The notes under the pieces are model-generated. The model did no database searches and was not told the origin of the DNA. It saw only the letters and a program-made list of their open reading frames with translations. A DNA stretch of 64,000 nt from Lepeophtheirus salmonis. Taxonomy: Eukaryota; Arthropoda; Copepoda; Siphonostomatoida; Caligidae. The stretch covers positions 15,985,907 to 16,049,906 of the forward strand of contig NC_092584.1 in the NCBI RefSeq assembly GCF_016086655.4, in the 5' to 3' direction. The position numbers were made by a program, and so were the translations under genes. This document shows positions 25,501-37,099 of this stretch, in pieces (position 1 is the first letter of the stretch; each line of letters starts with the position of its first letter).

Positions 25501-25684
25501 ATCATAAAAATATTTTTTGATCGAAGAAAAAAAAATGTAGTCGTACTAATGAAATATTATCATCGAAATAATATACAGGGTGCACTTTATATAGTGCACC
25601 CTGATGTACACTAAATAGATATTTATGCTAAAATAAGATTATGAACACCTTTATGTAATCACTTCTTTAAATATGTTTATTTTA
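22567..25684. other. Gene-poor stretch with an unassigned open frame
   Basis: Mostly A/T-rich DNA. The minus strand at 22852-23121 keeps 89 codons open, with a cysteine-containing start (FFSCVCPNLEIKVVC) and lower A/T than its surroundings. I recognise no domain, and the frame has no splice context I trust. It may be an eroded transposon or part of an exon. Nothing else in this stretch stands out. Confidence 0.35.
25576..25603 (-). repeat. Perfect small hairpin, part of the 124-bp repeat family
   Basis: An 11-bp perfect stem (CAGGGTGCACT with AGTGCACCCTG) around a six-base loop. Read on the minus strand, it follows TAGTGTACAT and matches the ACATCAGGGAGCACTATATACA end of the repeats at 16092-16302 and 40513-40661. 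Those copies have lost the perfect symmetry. Confidence 0.75.
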
Positions 25685-26353
25685 ACCGAGGTGTGTTTAT
25701 AAAGTCAGGTGACTTTTTAAATTTTGCAGTCAACGTAACCTTGTTATGCGGATTTGTTTTATATTTATTTTTACTGTTTCAGGTATATTATCTATTTAGT
25801 TTGCTTGTGGGAGGTATAACAGTTAGAAGTATTTTGTTTGTGGGGTGATTTTTTGTCATTTGAAAACATGGATCAAAACAATTTGCCTCAAATTTTGTAC
25901 GAAAATGAAATTAAGTTCTCCAAAACCTTTAAAATCTTGACAGTAACATATGGTGAAACTGTTTAGACTGTACAAAAATTATGTTCATAATTGGTACAAA
26001 CTTTATGAGCGGGAAAATGCTTATGACGAGCCTAGCACGTCAACAACAGATGAAAATTATGAAATAGTGAAGCAAATTATTATTATCAGAGAAGTTGATA
26101 AGGATATTGACCGAAACTGACCCATGGAAGACTGGGATTTGCTACGATATAAGAGATAAAAACTGCCTCCCTCTAAGAACTCAAGGCTTTACCGAAAAGG
26201 CTTTTAAAAATTGATTCGATGATTTGAAAATGCGTTGGTGCAAGTATATTGTATCTGAAGAGGATGACATTAAATGGGATAAATATTGATACATAAATAA
26301 ATATATTTTCCTCAAAAATATAAAGTCACTTTACTTTTTAAACGCACCTCAGA
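25685..26353 (+). mobile_element. TIR-bounded mariner deletion derivative
   Basis: TA flanks (25683-25684 and 26354-26355) enclose ends that match as inverted repeats at 24 of 28 positions once the first three bases are excluded (GAGGTGYGTTTAWAAAGT then GTGACTTT). The plus strand starts MDQNNLPQILYENE at 25869, then WYKLYERENAYDEPSTSTTDE and a short run of NYEIVKQII. This is the N-terminal part of a mariner transposase. It then jumps to KMRWCKYIVSEEDD near 26229, which resembles the last residues (RW.KCI...GDY) of such enzymes. The whole catalytic core is therefore deleted. The 669-bp unit is non-autonomous. Confidence 0.8.
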
Positions 26354-26359
26354 TATATA

Positions 26360-26510
26360 CTAACAGAGGGTACCTGCGTTGCAGGACTGAATAGAAGGAA
26401 ATGGAAACAAAAAACGGATGTAGAGGGAAAGAGACAGATTGAGGGATGTAGAAAGAGACATAGGGATCAATGAAGAGACAGAGAGATATAGAAAAAAAGA
26501 AGAAAAACAG
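26360..26510 (-). mobile_element. Possible rolling-circle (Helitron-like) 3' end
   Basis: Read on the minus strand, a long pyrimidine-rich run (TCTCTTTC and similar) leads to CTATTCAGTCCTGCAACG, a small hairpin CCTGCAACGCAGG (26373-26385), then TACCCTCTGTTAGTA. A related tail is at 61255-61345 (+), and the hairpin CCGGCAACGCCGG with TACTACC follows the same pattern at 30057-30069. Helitrons end in a short hairpin followed by CTRR; here the tetranucleotide would be TTAG, so the match is imperfect. No helicase coding sequence was found. Confidence 0.35.
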
Positions 26511-27309
26511 GTTGCTAATTACCTTTGATGCCCCGCAAAATATTATACGAAAATGCATATATGTTAAGATTTGAATAAAAATATAAATGTTTTTGTTTTT
26601 TTTAATGAATACTCTAAAGTATAATGTACTCATTAAAAAACATCACTGACAGTATTTTTCTCACTCCAAAAACCTCCAAAAGTTTCTTTGATCGGCTTCA
26701 ATTGTTTTGTTATAAGAGTTCTGACATTGTTTCGTATTATGTATGTATTATCAATGATTTCTTTGAACAGAGTCAAATATTTCGAATATTAATGACTTGA
26801 TCGATTCAAAAATAGGACTAGAAGGAGAAAAAATTATTGGTAGGTGGATATTGGAGATTTAGAGGGTTGACTTACATTATAGATTGAAAATGTAATTAGA
26901 ATACTATTAAACTGTTCTTTTCTACATGATCTCCTAAAAATATTTTGTTTTACTAACTAACTGCGATGTATTTTTGACTTGATGTAAACATAAAAATGTG
27001 TAATATATTAGCAAATAAAGTAAAAGATTATATTTGTTATATACATTACTAAAACTTTTCAAAGCAGTTTTTTTAAGGAAAGTAATATAAGCATGTTTAG
27101 ACGAATATGAGGAGTTATGAGTTATATCGAAACACTGAATATTAAGCTAATGTTAACTTACAAAATCCCTTAGGAAAAATAAAGCTAGGAATGTGAGCTT
27201 TTGTCAGCTATTATAATTTGTTTAAAAGCTAAGTTTGTACTTACCAGACCTACATAATAATATGTACTGATGCTGCTCGATTTGTTTTATATTTAACGTA
27301 AATAATTAA
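26511..27309. other. Gene-poor stretch, no feature seen
   Basis: A/T-rich sequence without recognised coding or repeat content. Confidence 0.4.
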
Positions 27310-27700
27310 TTTAATTATGAACCCGACTTCTGGGGGCCATATTTCATTCCCAAAGAAGTCATAGCAGTGATCCCTCTCCCACAACAGCGACCTGTCTGGG
27401 ACATGACAAGGTGCTGTGTCTTTTTGCCAGACCTTATGCCTATCTCGAACGATTTTGCTGGATCTAAGGCAGCACCATTTTCTCTAAAAAAATAATCAAA
27501 AATCAATGTCATGGCGCAACAGCTGTTCCTCCTCTCTAAACTCAATCAAATATGTTTGAAAAAGCTGTCTCCATAATGCCCAAAACATTCCTAAAGTTTG
27601 TTGAGTCCAACAATGTTTCTGCCATCACAGAAAGAGATGCCCTCAAACGGTTGCGTCATACAAAATTCGCCAGTGCACGGAAGCGGTGATTTGATCTTAA
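27310..27700 (-). mobile_element. Mariner-type transposase remnant (DTAPCH box)
   Basis: The minus strand reads VWQKDTAPCHVPDRS, then LLWERDHCYDFFG, then NEIWPPEVGF. This is the second catalytic Asp box followed by the linker to the third (usual WPPNSPDLNP), where the sequence ends. Upstream pieces (27545-27700) are in broken frames. The C-terminal third is missing. It is similar in style to the remnants at 526-1261 and 32500-33080. Confidence 0.7.
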
Positions 27701-27964
27701 GGCCCTGTAGTTATGTTACATGGATTTATCTTTAACTTTTTTGTTACATGATCCTGCGTATTTCTATTTGATAGTAATACTTATTAATAATAGATTAAAA
27801 GCTTAGACTTTAGTTACCCATTGGATCGCATGATGCTGGACTTAAGCCATTTCACTTGAGAATCCTTACAAGATAGTTAATTCAAGTCACAACAAATAAG
27901 TATTTTTTTAGATACAGATACATTTTGTGAATTAGCAAGTCTGTGAACAGTATCGAGTCTTTAT

Positions 27965-28400
27965 TTATTTTAAATGCCATTTTGGAGGAAAGATTGCGTG
28001 ATACACTGAAGTTAAGGGCTTGTTTGATGACGGTCGAACTCGATATATTTCACTTTCGACAATTGGTCTTTCAGAGTGTGGGACATATTTGACATCAAAA
28101 TTACCGGACCGGAGTCGACGAAACCGTAAATCCATGTAATTGGCTTTTATAGGATTAGGGCAAGAAAGACCATTCACATTTTCAACCTCTTGGCTTGTGT
28201 TTTCGCCTTTATTCTAGGGAAACTGTAAATATGGCGTATTTTGTCTGCCCCAGTGTCCATCTTTGGCGCGTGCTCAGAGAAAACTCAGTCAAACAATCAT
28301 AATAAGTCATATCATTCTAAAGCCGTGTAGTGTAAAAAAAAAACAATTCAACTTACATAATGCAAGATACACATTATTCAAGTCATCTATTAGAAAATTA
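27965..28400 (-). mobile_element. 5' fragment of a mariner (FRRFRSGNFDV family)
   Basis: From the leader near 28400, the coding start is at about 28263 (MDTGADKIRHI) and the frame continues as NKGENTSQEVENVNGLSCP. It then runs LRFRRLRSGNFDVKYVP and SERPIVES before diverging at 27965-28060. This is the N-terminal DNA-binding region of a mariner transposase. The leader shares an AATAATGTGTATCT block and TTGATTGTTTG(A/G)CT with the copies at 44230-44570 and 57180-57500. The catalytic domain is absent. Confidence 0.75.
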
Positions 28401-30280
28401 ATGGATTTTCTTTTAATGCAGCCTGCATATTTATTATGTTCAAAAGCCACCAAAATATTAAATTCAAGGCAATTGTAAAAATGATATTCATATTTACTCG
28501 TTATTATAACCATAAAATAAATATTAAAAATAAATGGGATATATAGTTACAAAATACTTAAAGTGTTCATGTATACATAAGGAGTATTTTTTAAGGATAT
28601 ATGTTAAGAAAAGGTTATACAGGTATTTTTTTAATTTAGGGATTTGAAAACCCACATAATGTATTTAAGATAGAATTTGAAGGAAAATCAACGAAGGGAT
28701 GACTAGAAGATGTAAAAAAATGTTCGAATCCAAATTAACTTTGGCATTACATGATGGATTACCAAAGTATTACTCTCAAAAAAGCTATATGTACAAAGAA
28801 GACACAACTTTGAAATATTTTAGTACTAAGTTTTTTGTAAGTAATTTGCCACGAGCTGAATTTTGTTGCTTGAGTATTTTAAAATAACACTCGAGAAAAT
28901 ACAAGTTAAACTCAATACTATTTGTTGTCGACCAATTCAATGTAGATTTTTGCACTTTTGACTCCTTGTATCTGTCTACAGAGCGTTTTATGAAGGTATT
29001 CTGTATCTTTATCTAAGGATCACGAAAAAGTGCTTTCCCCCAACTTTATTGATAATGTATCACTTATGTACACCATAATTTTATACAATGATGTCTCAAA
29101 ACTAATATGAGCTATGTAATTTTCAGCATTTATTATAGAATTGAAGAAAACTATCTATGCTGCATTTCATTTTTACAAGATGTCATATTTATGTAGCAAT
29201 TCCTTTTCAAAGTTTGAAAGGGGATCAAAGTTACTGTTTTAGCCAATAAAGATTAAATTACAGCATTCAACATTATTTTGCATAAATTGATTATGATAGA
29301 CATTAATCTAACCTATAAGAAAGATAAAAATGTTTTTTTCTTAATCTACCTTAAGGAAAAAAAGAGAGAATAACAAAATTTTATCTTTCCTGTCTAAAAA
29401 TATTAAAAAAAAGTGGATGTGTGCTATACGCAGATCATCAAATATCCCTAATTTTTTCCTCTTTTTTGTTCCATAAAAAATGTCTATCAAAATTAATTAA
29501 AGCATATTAACTAAAAATGTCCTCTCAGTATCTATAATGACTAAGTAAAGGTTTTTTGCTTTTTTTCATAATTTGATCGGGATGTACAATCTAAAGATGC
29601 CCTTGTAGGACAATGCAATTTTTGCATAGATCATTTTCATACCCTATCACAATTTTCTCGCACTATTTGTAATCTAAAATCGAAATAAGTTGATAATCAA
29701 ACCGCTCTACTGTACATTGAGCATGTATTTAGGTTCTCCTTCCTGTATATCCTATAAATATTCTTGAGTTAAGAAATATCAATGTAGTCATATCAATTAA
29801 ATCTGCAAGCCATTTTTCCTGTATCATCGAGCATGTCAAGCTCAAGCTAAAGTAGGTAGTGCTCTAGAAACTAAAGTACTCCCTGGTTCATCACTCATAA
29901 CGTCATAGTATTTGATATTATTATTATCTTTTCATTCATGAGGATATTTAAGCATTGAGCAACTACGTGTGTCCTCATGAAAAACAGTGAGTAACAGTGA
30001 GGATTTTTATGGAGTTAGCTAATTTAGCTAACTAAATTTAGCCTAATGATGTACTCCCGGCAACGCCGGCTACTACCTTGAGTATTTTTATAAATTAGGA
30101 AGCTTTCATTTGATAATAAATGAAGTTTATCTAAACTATAAAAATATATAATCGGAGTTATAAATCACCTGCTAACATAACTGATTTTAACAAGCGGTCA
30201 ACAACAGAAGACTGTTGTTATACTCAAAAAATATGCAAGGATATCCCATATTACAAAAAATAATTGTAGTATTTTGTCAG
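28401..30280. other. Gene-poor stretch, no gene seen
   Basis: A 62-codon frame at 28699-28887 (+) has no recognisable motif. A perfect small hairpin CCGGCAACGCCGG lies at 30057-30069, and three overlapping TTAGCTAA-type palindromes lie at 30014-30042. Otherwise it is A/T-rich DNA. Confidence 0.4.
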
Positions 30281-30362
30281 TTCTTATTCACGACTGAAGA
30301 CTGCAGTCTTTTTCATTTTATTCTGGGTCAATTCCAGTTCCTTCCTGCCTATTCTTCCTAAA

Positions 30363-30562
30363 ACTTATAAAGTTTGCTCCTTGATGTCATCACTTAACTT
30401 TATTTCATATTTTTTTATCAGTTCTAGTACTGACAGTCCTAAGGATCGAGATTCTTAGGACCAGTTCGAAGACTAATCTGTATATGACCAACACCTAAGT
30501 AATAGTACAACAGTTGTCAAGAGTCTGGATGTTTGTTGATTTCAGATCGGATTTCTTTTTAT
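30363..30562 (+). repeat. Left direct repeat flanking a transposon piece
   Basis: About 200 bp, repeated at 31093-31298 in the same orientation with roughly 90% identity by eye. Both end TTGATTTC(A/C)GATCGGATTTC. The repeat is part of the GTCC/GGAC family (TAGTACTGACAGTC, AAGGATCGAG, TTAGGACCAGTTCGAAGACTA). A further family-like stretch lies just upstream at 30280-30360. Confidence 0.8.
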
Positions 30563-30565
30563 CTA

Positions 30566-31089
30566 TTTTAGATAAGACCATTGACAGCATCCTCTGGGAG
30601 CACTATATCATTACCATGTGCCAAAAACCACCCAGTTTCATGGTCTGGGCCGTTATAGTTGTCAAATGCCCCTCATTTTCATTGAGGAGGGTTTGAAGAT
30701 TAACCAATACGTTTTCAAGGCACTGCTGGTCGACAAGATCCTTCCCTTGGCTCAGGGCACATATGATGGGGGCTCTTGCATCTTTAGCCAAGACAAGGGA
30801 CCTCTCATACTGTAAAAAGGGTGCAGGACTGGTTCAATGCTAATATCAATGGTGTTTGGGCAAATAATATGTGGCCTCCTAGTAGGGCTGACCTGAATCC
30901 AATGTACTTTTCTATGTGATCCATCTTGGAGGGTGAGCTTTTATTAAGCAGCATTCCGCCCAAAGTATACTGAAACCTGCTCTCATCCAGGAATGGCCTA
31001 ATATCTCTGAAAAAACTGCTGTTGCTACCTCTTCCCGATTGCCTCTTTGTCTCCGCTATGTAATCCGTCAAAAAGTGGCTATTTCGAAG
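30566..31089 (+). mobile_element. Mariner-type transposase fragment, copy 1 of a pair
   Basis: The plus strand reads ILWEHYIITMCQKPPS, MVWAVIVVK, then in another frame FIEEGLKINQYVFKALL, FSQDKGP (second catalytic Asp box), RVQDWFNANINGVWA, WPPSRADLNPMYFSMWS (third box, with Asp changed to Tyr) and LEGE. Only the catalytic middle of the transposase is left. The same fragment, almost base for base, occurs at 37221-37757 with an 11-base difference inside the VVK / NAPHF region. Here the fragment sits exactly between the two 200-bp direct repeats. The altered catalytic residue and frameshifts make it inactive. Confidence 0.85.
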
Positions 31090-31092
31090 AAA

Positions 31093-31298
31093 TTTATACT
31101 ATGTAAAGTTTGGTCCTTGATGTCATCATTTAACTTTACTTCATAATTTTGTATCAGCTGTAGTACTGACAGTCTTAAGGATCGAGGGTCTTAGGACCAG
31201 TTCGAAGACTAGACTGTATATGACTGACACCTAAGTAATAGTACAACAGTTGTCAAGAGTCTGGATGTTTGTTGATTTCCGATCGGATTTCTTTTTAT
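31093..31298 (+). repeat. Right direct repeat flanking a transposon piece
   Basis: Partner of 30363-30562. Both units share GTCCTTGATGTCATCA or its one-base variant, TAACTTTA, TATCAG, the GTCC/GGAC block and the same right end. It diverges from the left unit by scattered substitutions, so the duplication is not recent or the copies were inserted separately. Confidence 0.8.
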
Positions 31299-32499
31299 TT
31301 CTTTATGAAAAGGTTGAGAGATATAATGCAAATCTTCTTTTGTAGACTTTTTTCCCCCCTATCCTTCACTGTCTCTCTTAGAACTCCATATTTTTTCCCT
31401 CTAAAACTTCCTAAACCATATTTCATACAAAATAAAGCATTTTGATGAATCATTCAGTTTTTTTTTTTTTAAATAAATGGTATTCGTACAAATGATCGTC
31501 AATCTTCATCACTAAAGTGCCATATTTAGAACAGGCTTTCCTTCTTTTTAGAATCCCCTTCATCACTCTTTCATCTTCAAATCCATCATCATTATAGCTG
31601 TTTGTGCTATGATACCGCATGACATTATTTACCCTTTTCTATACGTATGTGATGTTTATACTTGGATAATCCTTTAAGAAGAAGAAATCCCTTTTTCCCT
31701 CTGTCTACTACATCCAATACCTTTGATTATCACTTATTTTATACTACATAGTGTATTTGAACAATACAGAAAATTGTTTTGCCCTCTTTCTTTATTGATA
31801 TTCGGGTCATTGAGTAAAAAAGTATGGGGTGATTTAACACAAAAACAATTTTGAACACAAATCAAGAAAATGAGGTACGTTAAATCACACTCAGAATTCT
31901 ATAATATCCCTATATTTCTCCTACAAATCCCAGGAGTCCACACAGAAATTCCAAGTAAAAAATACATAATAGTTTACAGAGTATCAATACAATTTGACAA
32001 AGTAATCGGACTTTATGAAATCCAGTGACTTTATGGGGACAACTAATCAAATCATTTTCTCCATATGAAAAAAATAGGACTTTATGGAAGTTTTAGAGAC
32101 AAGTGTTTGGTAAGTGTCGAAGAACCTAAATATCTGACAGATGATTCCATCTTTTCCATACATCCTTGAAGAAAATATATAGAAATTGTAGTGGAAATTT
32201 CACTAAATGTAATATTATTTGATAATTTGCAACACTTTGATAAAAAGGAAGAATTGGGATAATCTGGAGGTAGAAAGAAAGAGACAAGAAGCAGAAATAA
32301 AGAATACTGCTCTGTGGGAAGAAAGACAAAATGCCAAACCTATATGTTTATAAGGATCTGTGTCATGCTAATATTGCTAAGAGTTCAAACTATTTGTGGT
32401 ATTTCTATAGTCTGCCATCTCCATATACTCCAAAACAGGCGGCAAATATATCGATACAAAACTGACCTCATATAATCCACTGTCCCCATAAAGTCCAAG
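31299..32499. other. Gene-poor stretch with a long-range inverted repeat
   Basis: A perfect 14-bp inverted pair, GACTTTATGGGGAC at 32027-32040 and its complement at 32482-32495, may mark the ends of a 470-bp unit, although the right arm lies next to the transposase remnant that follows. A third partial match (GGACTTTATGGA) is near 32073. No coding content was recognised. Confidence 0.45.
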
Positions 32500-33080
32500 A
32501 ACCATTTGACACTCACCTTGAATCAGTAATAAAGGGTGCTTCACGTAAAATTTCAATTCCATCAAGAAAATCGGCATTTACAACATGCTTGGAATCATCT
32601 ACTGACTTCTGGACCATCCCACTAGGTAAAGTCACGAATGCCCTTATCCAAGCTCTTGGGGATCTTGTGGTGTAGTGGGGACCTTCATTGGAAATCCGTT
32701 CAACATTGCCCAAGAAAAAATGGTCTAGAGGGTTTGATTCCGGTGAGTTAAAAGGCCAAGCACTCGGCAGCAACTACATCTCATTCTTAGAATCAATAAA
32801 ATTGGGTGTGCTTTTGCTGTTGTGACATGGTGTCTTGCTACCAGATTCAAAATTGGTAAAAATGATGCTGTGGATCCAAAAAAAATTGCAAGTTCATAAT
32901 CCCTGCTTTAAGATGAAAGGCAGAATAAAGTGAGCCTCACTACTAACAACGCCAAGAACCATAACTTGCTCTGGGTACTTGTCCTTCATGATCCTAGAGA
33001 TGTAATAAGGATCTTTTGTCAACGATGTATTGCTACTCAAGTTATATTTCTGGGGTTGACGTAGTAGAGTGGCATTCTTA
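32500..33080 (-). mobile_element. Mariner-type transposase remnant (C-terminal half)
   Basis: The minus strand reads MKDKYPEQVMVLGVVSSE near 32970-33000, then FILPFILKQGL, SKTPCHNSKSTPN (second catalytic box, Asp lost), WPFNSPESNPLDHFFLG (third box, with Leu-Asn changed to Glu-Ser) and ERISNEGPHYTTRSPRAWIRA. The order follows a complete catalytic domain, with both catalytic boxes mutated. The reading frame 32513-32773 is the best-preserved part. The ending typical of the family is lost at about 32500. Confidence 0.75.
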
Positions 33081-34994
33081 TGAGATTTACTCTCAATTTC
33101 TGGTTGCTTGTATTAAAACCGTTATGTAGGGGAATGGGTGAGTGCATCGAATATCTAAAAGAACTACTTTTTACTCTATAAGTAGTAAATTAGTTGGTGT
33201 TATACTATTTAAAATAAAATAAAAGCACTTAAACTAATTGAAGTATTATAATAATTATGGAATTTGTCACAATCCATGGCTTTAGGAACTGAGTTATGTG
33301 AACATTCTGAGAAGTGATCAATAGATACAACTTTGTTGTGTCTTGTGGCAAACACAACTTTGAGTTCCAAGGCGTATACGTTCGGAATCTTCTTTTATCG
33401 AATATTTATCTGTTCTAAATTGTAAATACAAAAATATTTTCATCATTCAAAAATGATTATATTTGTAAGAGAGGTTTGAATACAGAGAAAAGTACAAATG
33501 AGTAATAAAATGCCATTGGTTGTCCACAATTTCTTAGATCCAAGAAATTTAACAGAAGATTTCCTACTCCTTAAATTTTGAGGTTCTAAGAGTCTTATTT
33601 ATATCTGGTTGCAGATTTAATCCTCTGGATGAGCGATCAAATCGCAAAAGTGAGTCCTGACACCTTTCTATTATTTTTTTATTATTGCAATTTGTACAAT
33701 GTGACTAATTAAAGCTTGCAAACCATGTACTTCGATATAAAGATTTTAATCAACACGTCATAAGTCATAAATTTACTATGTAAAGTAGATCTTGCTGAGT
33801 ACTTTTGTGTTAATAAATATTATATCAAATAATTCTTAATATAAATGTATGTTATACATGTATAAAGGTCTAGCGTTGTTGTTATTCATGAGAATAAAAT
33901 TAACGTCTAGGGAATTATATGTTAATGTGTATAATAGTAGAAAAAAATCTTACATACATGTTTATGGATTTGCCTGGGCTCAGAACCATATAGACTTGAA
34001 GTACTTGGTCGAAGACTAAGTAATTTGAGTTGAGAGATATGAAATATCCTACACTTCAGCAATACTTTATATAATTGTAGACAGCCTTGTATACATTCAC
34101 ATTTTTAAATCATTTACTTCATTTTAATCGTTCATTATTATAAATTTGTTCCGTTTACTTGAACGTTCCCTTTTAATTTGTTTAATCGTTTTCGATGTGT
34201 TTTTAAACCAATTTCTGAAAAGTAAAACACAACCATAGTAAATCGACAAATTTCAATCATTTGATAAAAGGATTGCCAGACTACGGCTCATAGGCAACAT
34301 CCGTCCCGACATGTTGTTTTGAAGAACCCCCAGCCCATTTTCCCTCTTACTTCATAACCCGCCTTTCTGGAAGTTAAGGATTGTTGAAATTATTTTGTAT
34401 TGAACGAGTGAGTGTAGCTGATTTATTTGATTTCATACAATATACCTATCATTTTTAAAGATGGAGATGAAATTATTATTATTAATTCCCTGTAATATAT
34501 TCTCATCGTCTTCTCTTGTCTTTTTTGAGTAAATGAAGAACGATTTAAAGGTGTATTTTTTGGCCTTCATCGTTTATCATTCATAAATGATTTTTTGAAC
34601 GATCATCAAACTGCCTGATTTTAGTTATGGACAATACGGACTTTCTTCGTTACGACTCAAAGCTAAAAGGAATCTTCAATGTTCCAAAGAAAATCTTAGT
34701 CAAGATTTTCATTGTTGAGCAACTAGGAATAATGAAGAATATATTAAGGGATGTAAATCTTCTGAATTTTATAGCTACCCAGTCAACTAAAATTTGTAAT
34801 CTGACGAATGAATTTCCTTTTTCTAAACAGTTTTCATTATTTTTTCATTCTTGAGAAGTGAATATTCTTTCTTATAAACTGGGTTCACTGAAAGTCCTGT
34901 TCCATTAACTCTATATAATATAATTATATGTAAGGTTGAGAGATATTATGTTTGAACTCTAGTTGCGTCACAACTACATCAAGATAAACTATTT
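33081..34994. other. Gene-poor stretch, no feature seen
   Basis: A/T-rich DNA. An open frame of 75 codons at 34627-34854 (+) has no motif and a composition expected by chance. Confidence 0.4.
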
Positions 34995-35490
34995 TGAATA
35001 ATATAACAGTTTTTTAACCACAATAAAAAGCCAAGAGAGAGCTCATAATCAATGGGTAACTGCTGGTCAAATCTCGACAAGCTATCTTCAGGAACTTAAA
35101 AGCCTGGAGGTCAACCCAATGATCATCGAGAGGTACGAGGAGAATTAATCTATCAAAGACAGACATAGATTTGGGAGCCCAAGGTAAAAAAGGACGCCTG
35201 GAGTCGTCAAAGAAAGGATTGCAAGAAATATCAGGAGGAACCTCACCAGGATGGCCAAGGATTTCAACATGGGTGTAACATCAATGAGAGGCCTTATCTG
35301 GTATGACCTTGGGATATATACCTACAAATTGAAGAGGCAAAAATACCTATCAATTTAGGTCAAGGTTAAAGGAATTGATGAAAAACAATGTCATTCTTCA
35401 GAAGCTGTGTTCAGTGAGGATAAGATTTCACTGTTGAACAGGCTTTTAACACCAAACACCACAAGGATGCCCAACCGTTTTATATAATGG
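34995..35490 (+). mobile_element. Mariner-type transposase remnant, N-terminal half
   Basis: The plus strand reads NQWVTAGQISTSYLQELK (first helix-turn-helix), then RFGSPR, PGVVKERIARNIRRNLT, RMAKDFNMGVTSMRGLI (second helix-turn-helix), YDLGIYTYKLKRQKYL, and finally FSEDKISLLNR. The last is the first catalytic Asp box, usually FSDEKxFTV, with Asp and Glu swapped. The sequence stops before the second catalytic box. Two or three frame changes are needed. It is clearly a member of the same IS630/Tc1/mariner group, truncated after the first catalytic strand. Confidence 0.75.
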
Positions 35491-37099
35491 GCCGCATCTC
35501 CACTTGAAATATTTTAATAAGCAACACAACATATTAAATTAAATTTTATGAAAATGTGAAAAACAAAACTATTATACTCATATGTATTTCAAATTTAGTC
35601 CAAATTTCATTTTTCAAGGCACGTCTGGCAACCCTATTAAGGGCACCCACAGGACTAAATTTTGTGGGAAAAAAATCAAATTTTTGCTTAGTTTCATCGT
35701 TTGATTTAAATTACTTTTTTTTTAAAAAGACAACCTTAAAAAAAAATCGGACAGAGATTAATTTTCAAATTCCTTTATTTGAGAAGTATTTTTCAATAAT
35801 TGTACGTATAATATGCGGGTTCCAAGAGTTTTGATGATATTGGGACAATTTTGCTAAGAAATACTACTTGAAGTAAGGATAAGTAGTGGACCGCACTTAA
35901 ACATTAAGTGAGCCTCATTGCAGCATACAAACCACGGTTAGGACACCCCTGTTCTAGAATATTCTAACATTTACACCAAATGTACTTGTTATCGTACTAA
36001 GGTTTCCTATCCTTCTTTTCTCGCCCCCCCCCCTCTTCATACTTAAAGCAGACCATTTAATTATTATAAAAAAATGAAAAATAGCAGAGAAAAAGAACGC
36101 TGAATTTCAATAACAATAAAGAACAGCAAAATATTTGTGACTCTTGTGAGACAGGTAAACGGTGTATTGCGAGTGTACGCATTTCTTCCTCACTCATTTT
36201 CGGTATTATTGAACTGTTTAACTGGACTCCATGGCATCTAATCATTAGGAAAATAAACCCGTAATAAGTTTCTTTATCTTAATGTATTCGTCAGCTCCTA
36301 GAGAGAGCAAGAAACTCAGGAGTTAAGTAAATTGACAACAGCTGGGGAAAAGAAAATTCATTCTTCAGATTACCAATTTCAAAAAAAAGGGGCGTGCTTA
36401 AAAAAATACTTTTGATTGGTAACACTAACAAATATAAAAAACAATAATACAACTGGAAAATTTATTTTATAGTTAAAAAACTCGAATATCTCAAACAAAG
36501 TTGACTCGTCTAGTCAAGTTATACAACGTTTATTGTATCTATAAAAACTTTCCATATAATAAAGACATGATCCCAAATGCAGGCGATATATATAAATATT
36601 TACATATATGCAAGTTATTGTAGATATAATCAATTTACATACACATAGTTTGAAGTGTATATCCATTTGTAAAGAAAAAAGTTTATATTTATACACATAC
36701 AAGAATAATGAAGTTGGTACAAATATAAAACAATTTCGGAAAATGAATTGACTTCAAATTGATACTAATTGTTCATTAATTTTTTTTAAGACTCCTATTA
36801 AATTAAGCTTCCAAAGAATGTGTGTTTATGGCTTTAACGTTGTAGATTTTTAGTACTAGAGGATTTACAATATAAAATACTCTTAAAACATAAACAAAAT
36901 TCCTATTATATTTGCTGGTTCACCACGTTTGGTTTCTCGTAGAAGTATAAACTAGATATACAAATGGTAAATGACTTAATTGTTAAATTGTCTGACGGAA
37001 AGCGCTAATTGATCAGAATTAAATGCCAAATGATAAAATCCAACTACCCGCAGTTAAGAATAATCCAATTGTAAGGTTAATTAATACTAAAAATAACTT
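35491..37099. other. Gene-poor stretch, no feature seen
   Basis: A/T-rich DNA with homopolymer runs. No coding signal or repeat partner was recognised. Confidence 0.4.

Noticed and set aside
28699..28887. Small gene of 62 codons
   Set aside because: No motif, ordinary base content for the region, no splice or promoter context; expected by chance.
30057..30069. CCGGCAACGCCGG hairpin as a transcription terminator
   Set aside because: Intrinsic terminators of this kind are bacterial; in this context it fits a transposon end better.
30805..31071. Open frame of 88 codons on the minus strand, almost identical to one at 37471-37737
   Set aside because: It is the complement of a duplicated transposase fragment whose sense strand carries the catalytic motifs. 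The conservation comes from the shared origin, not from coding on this strand.
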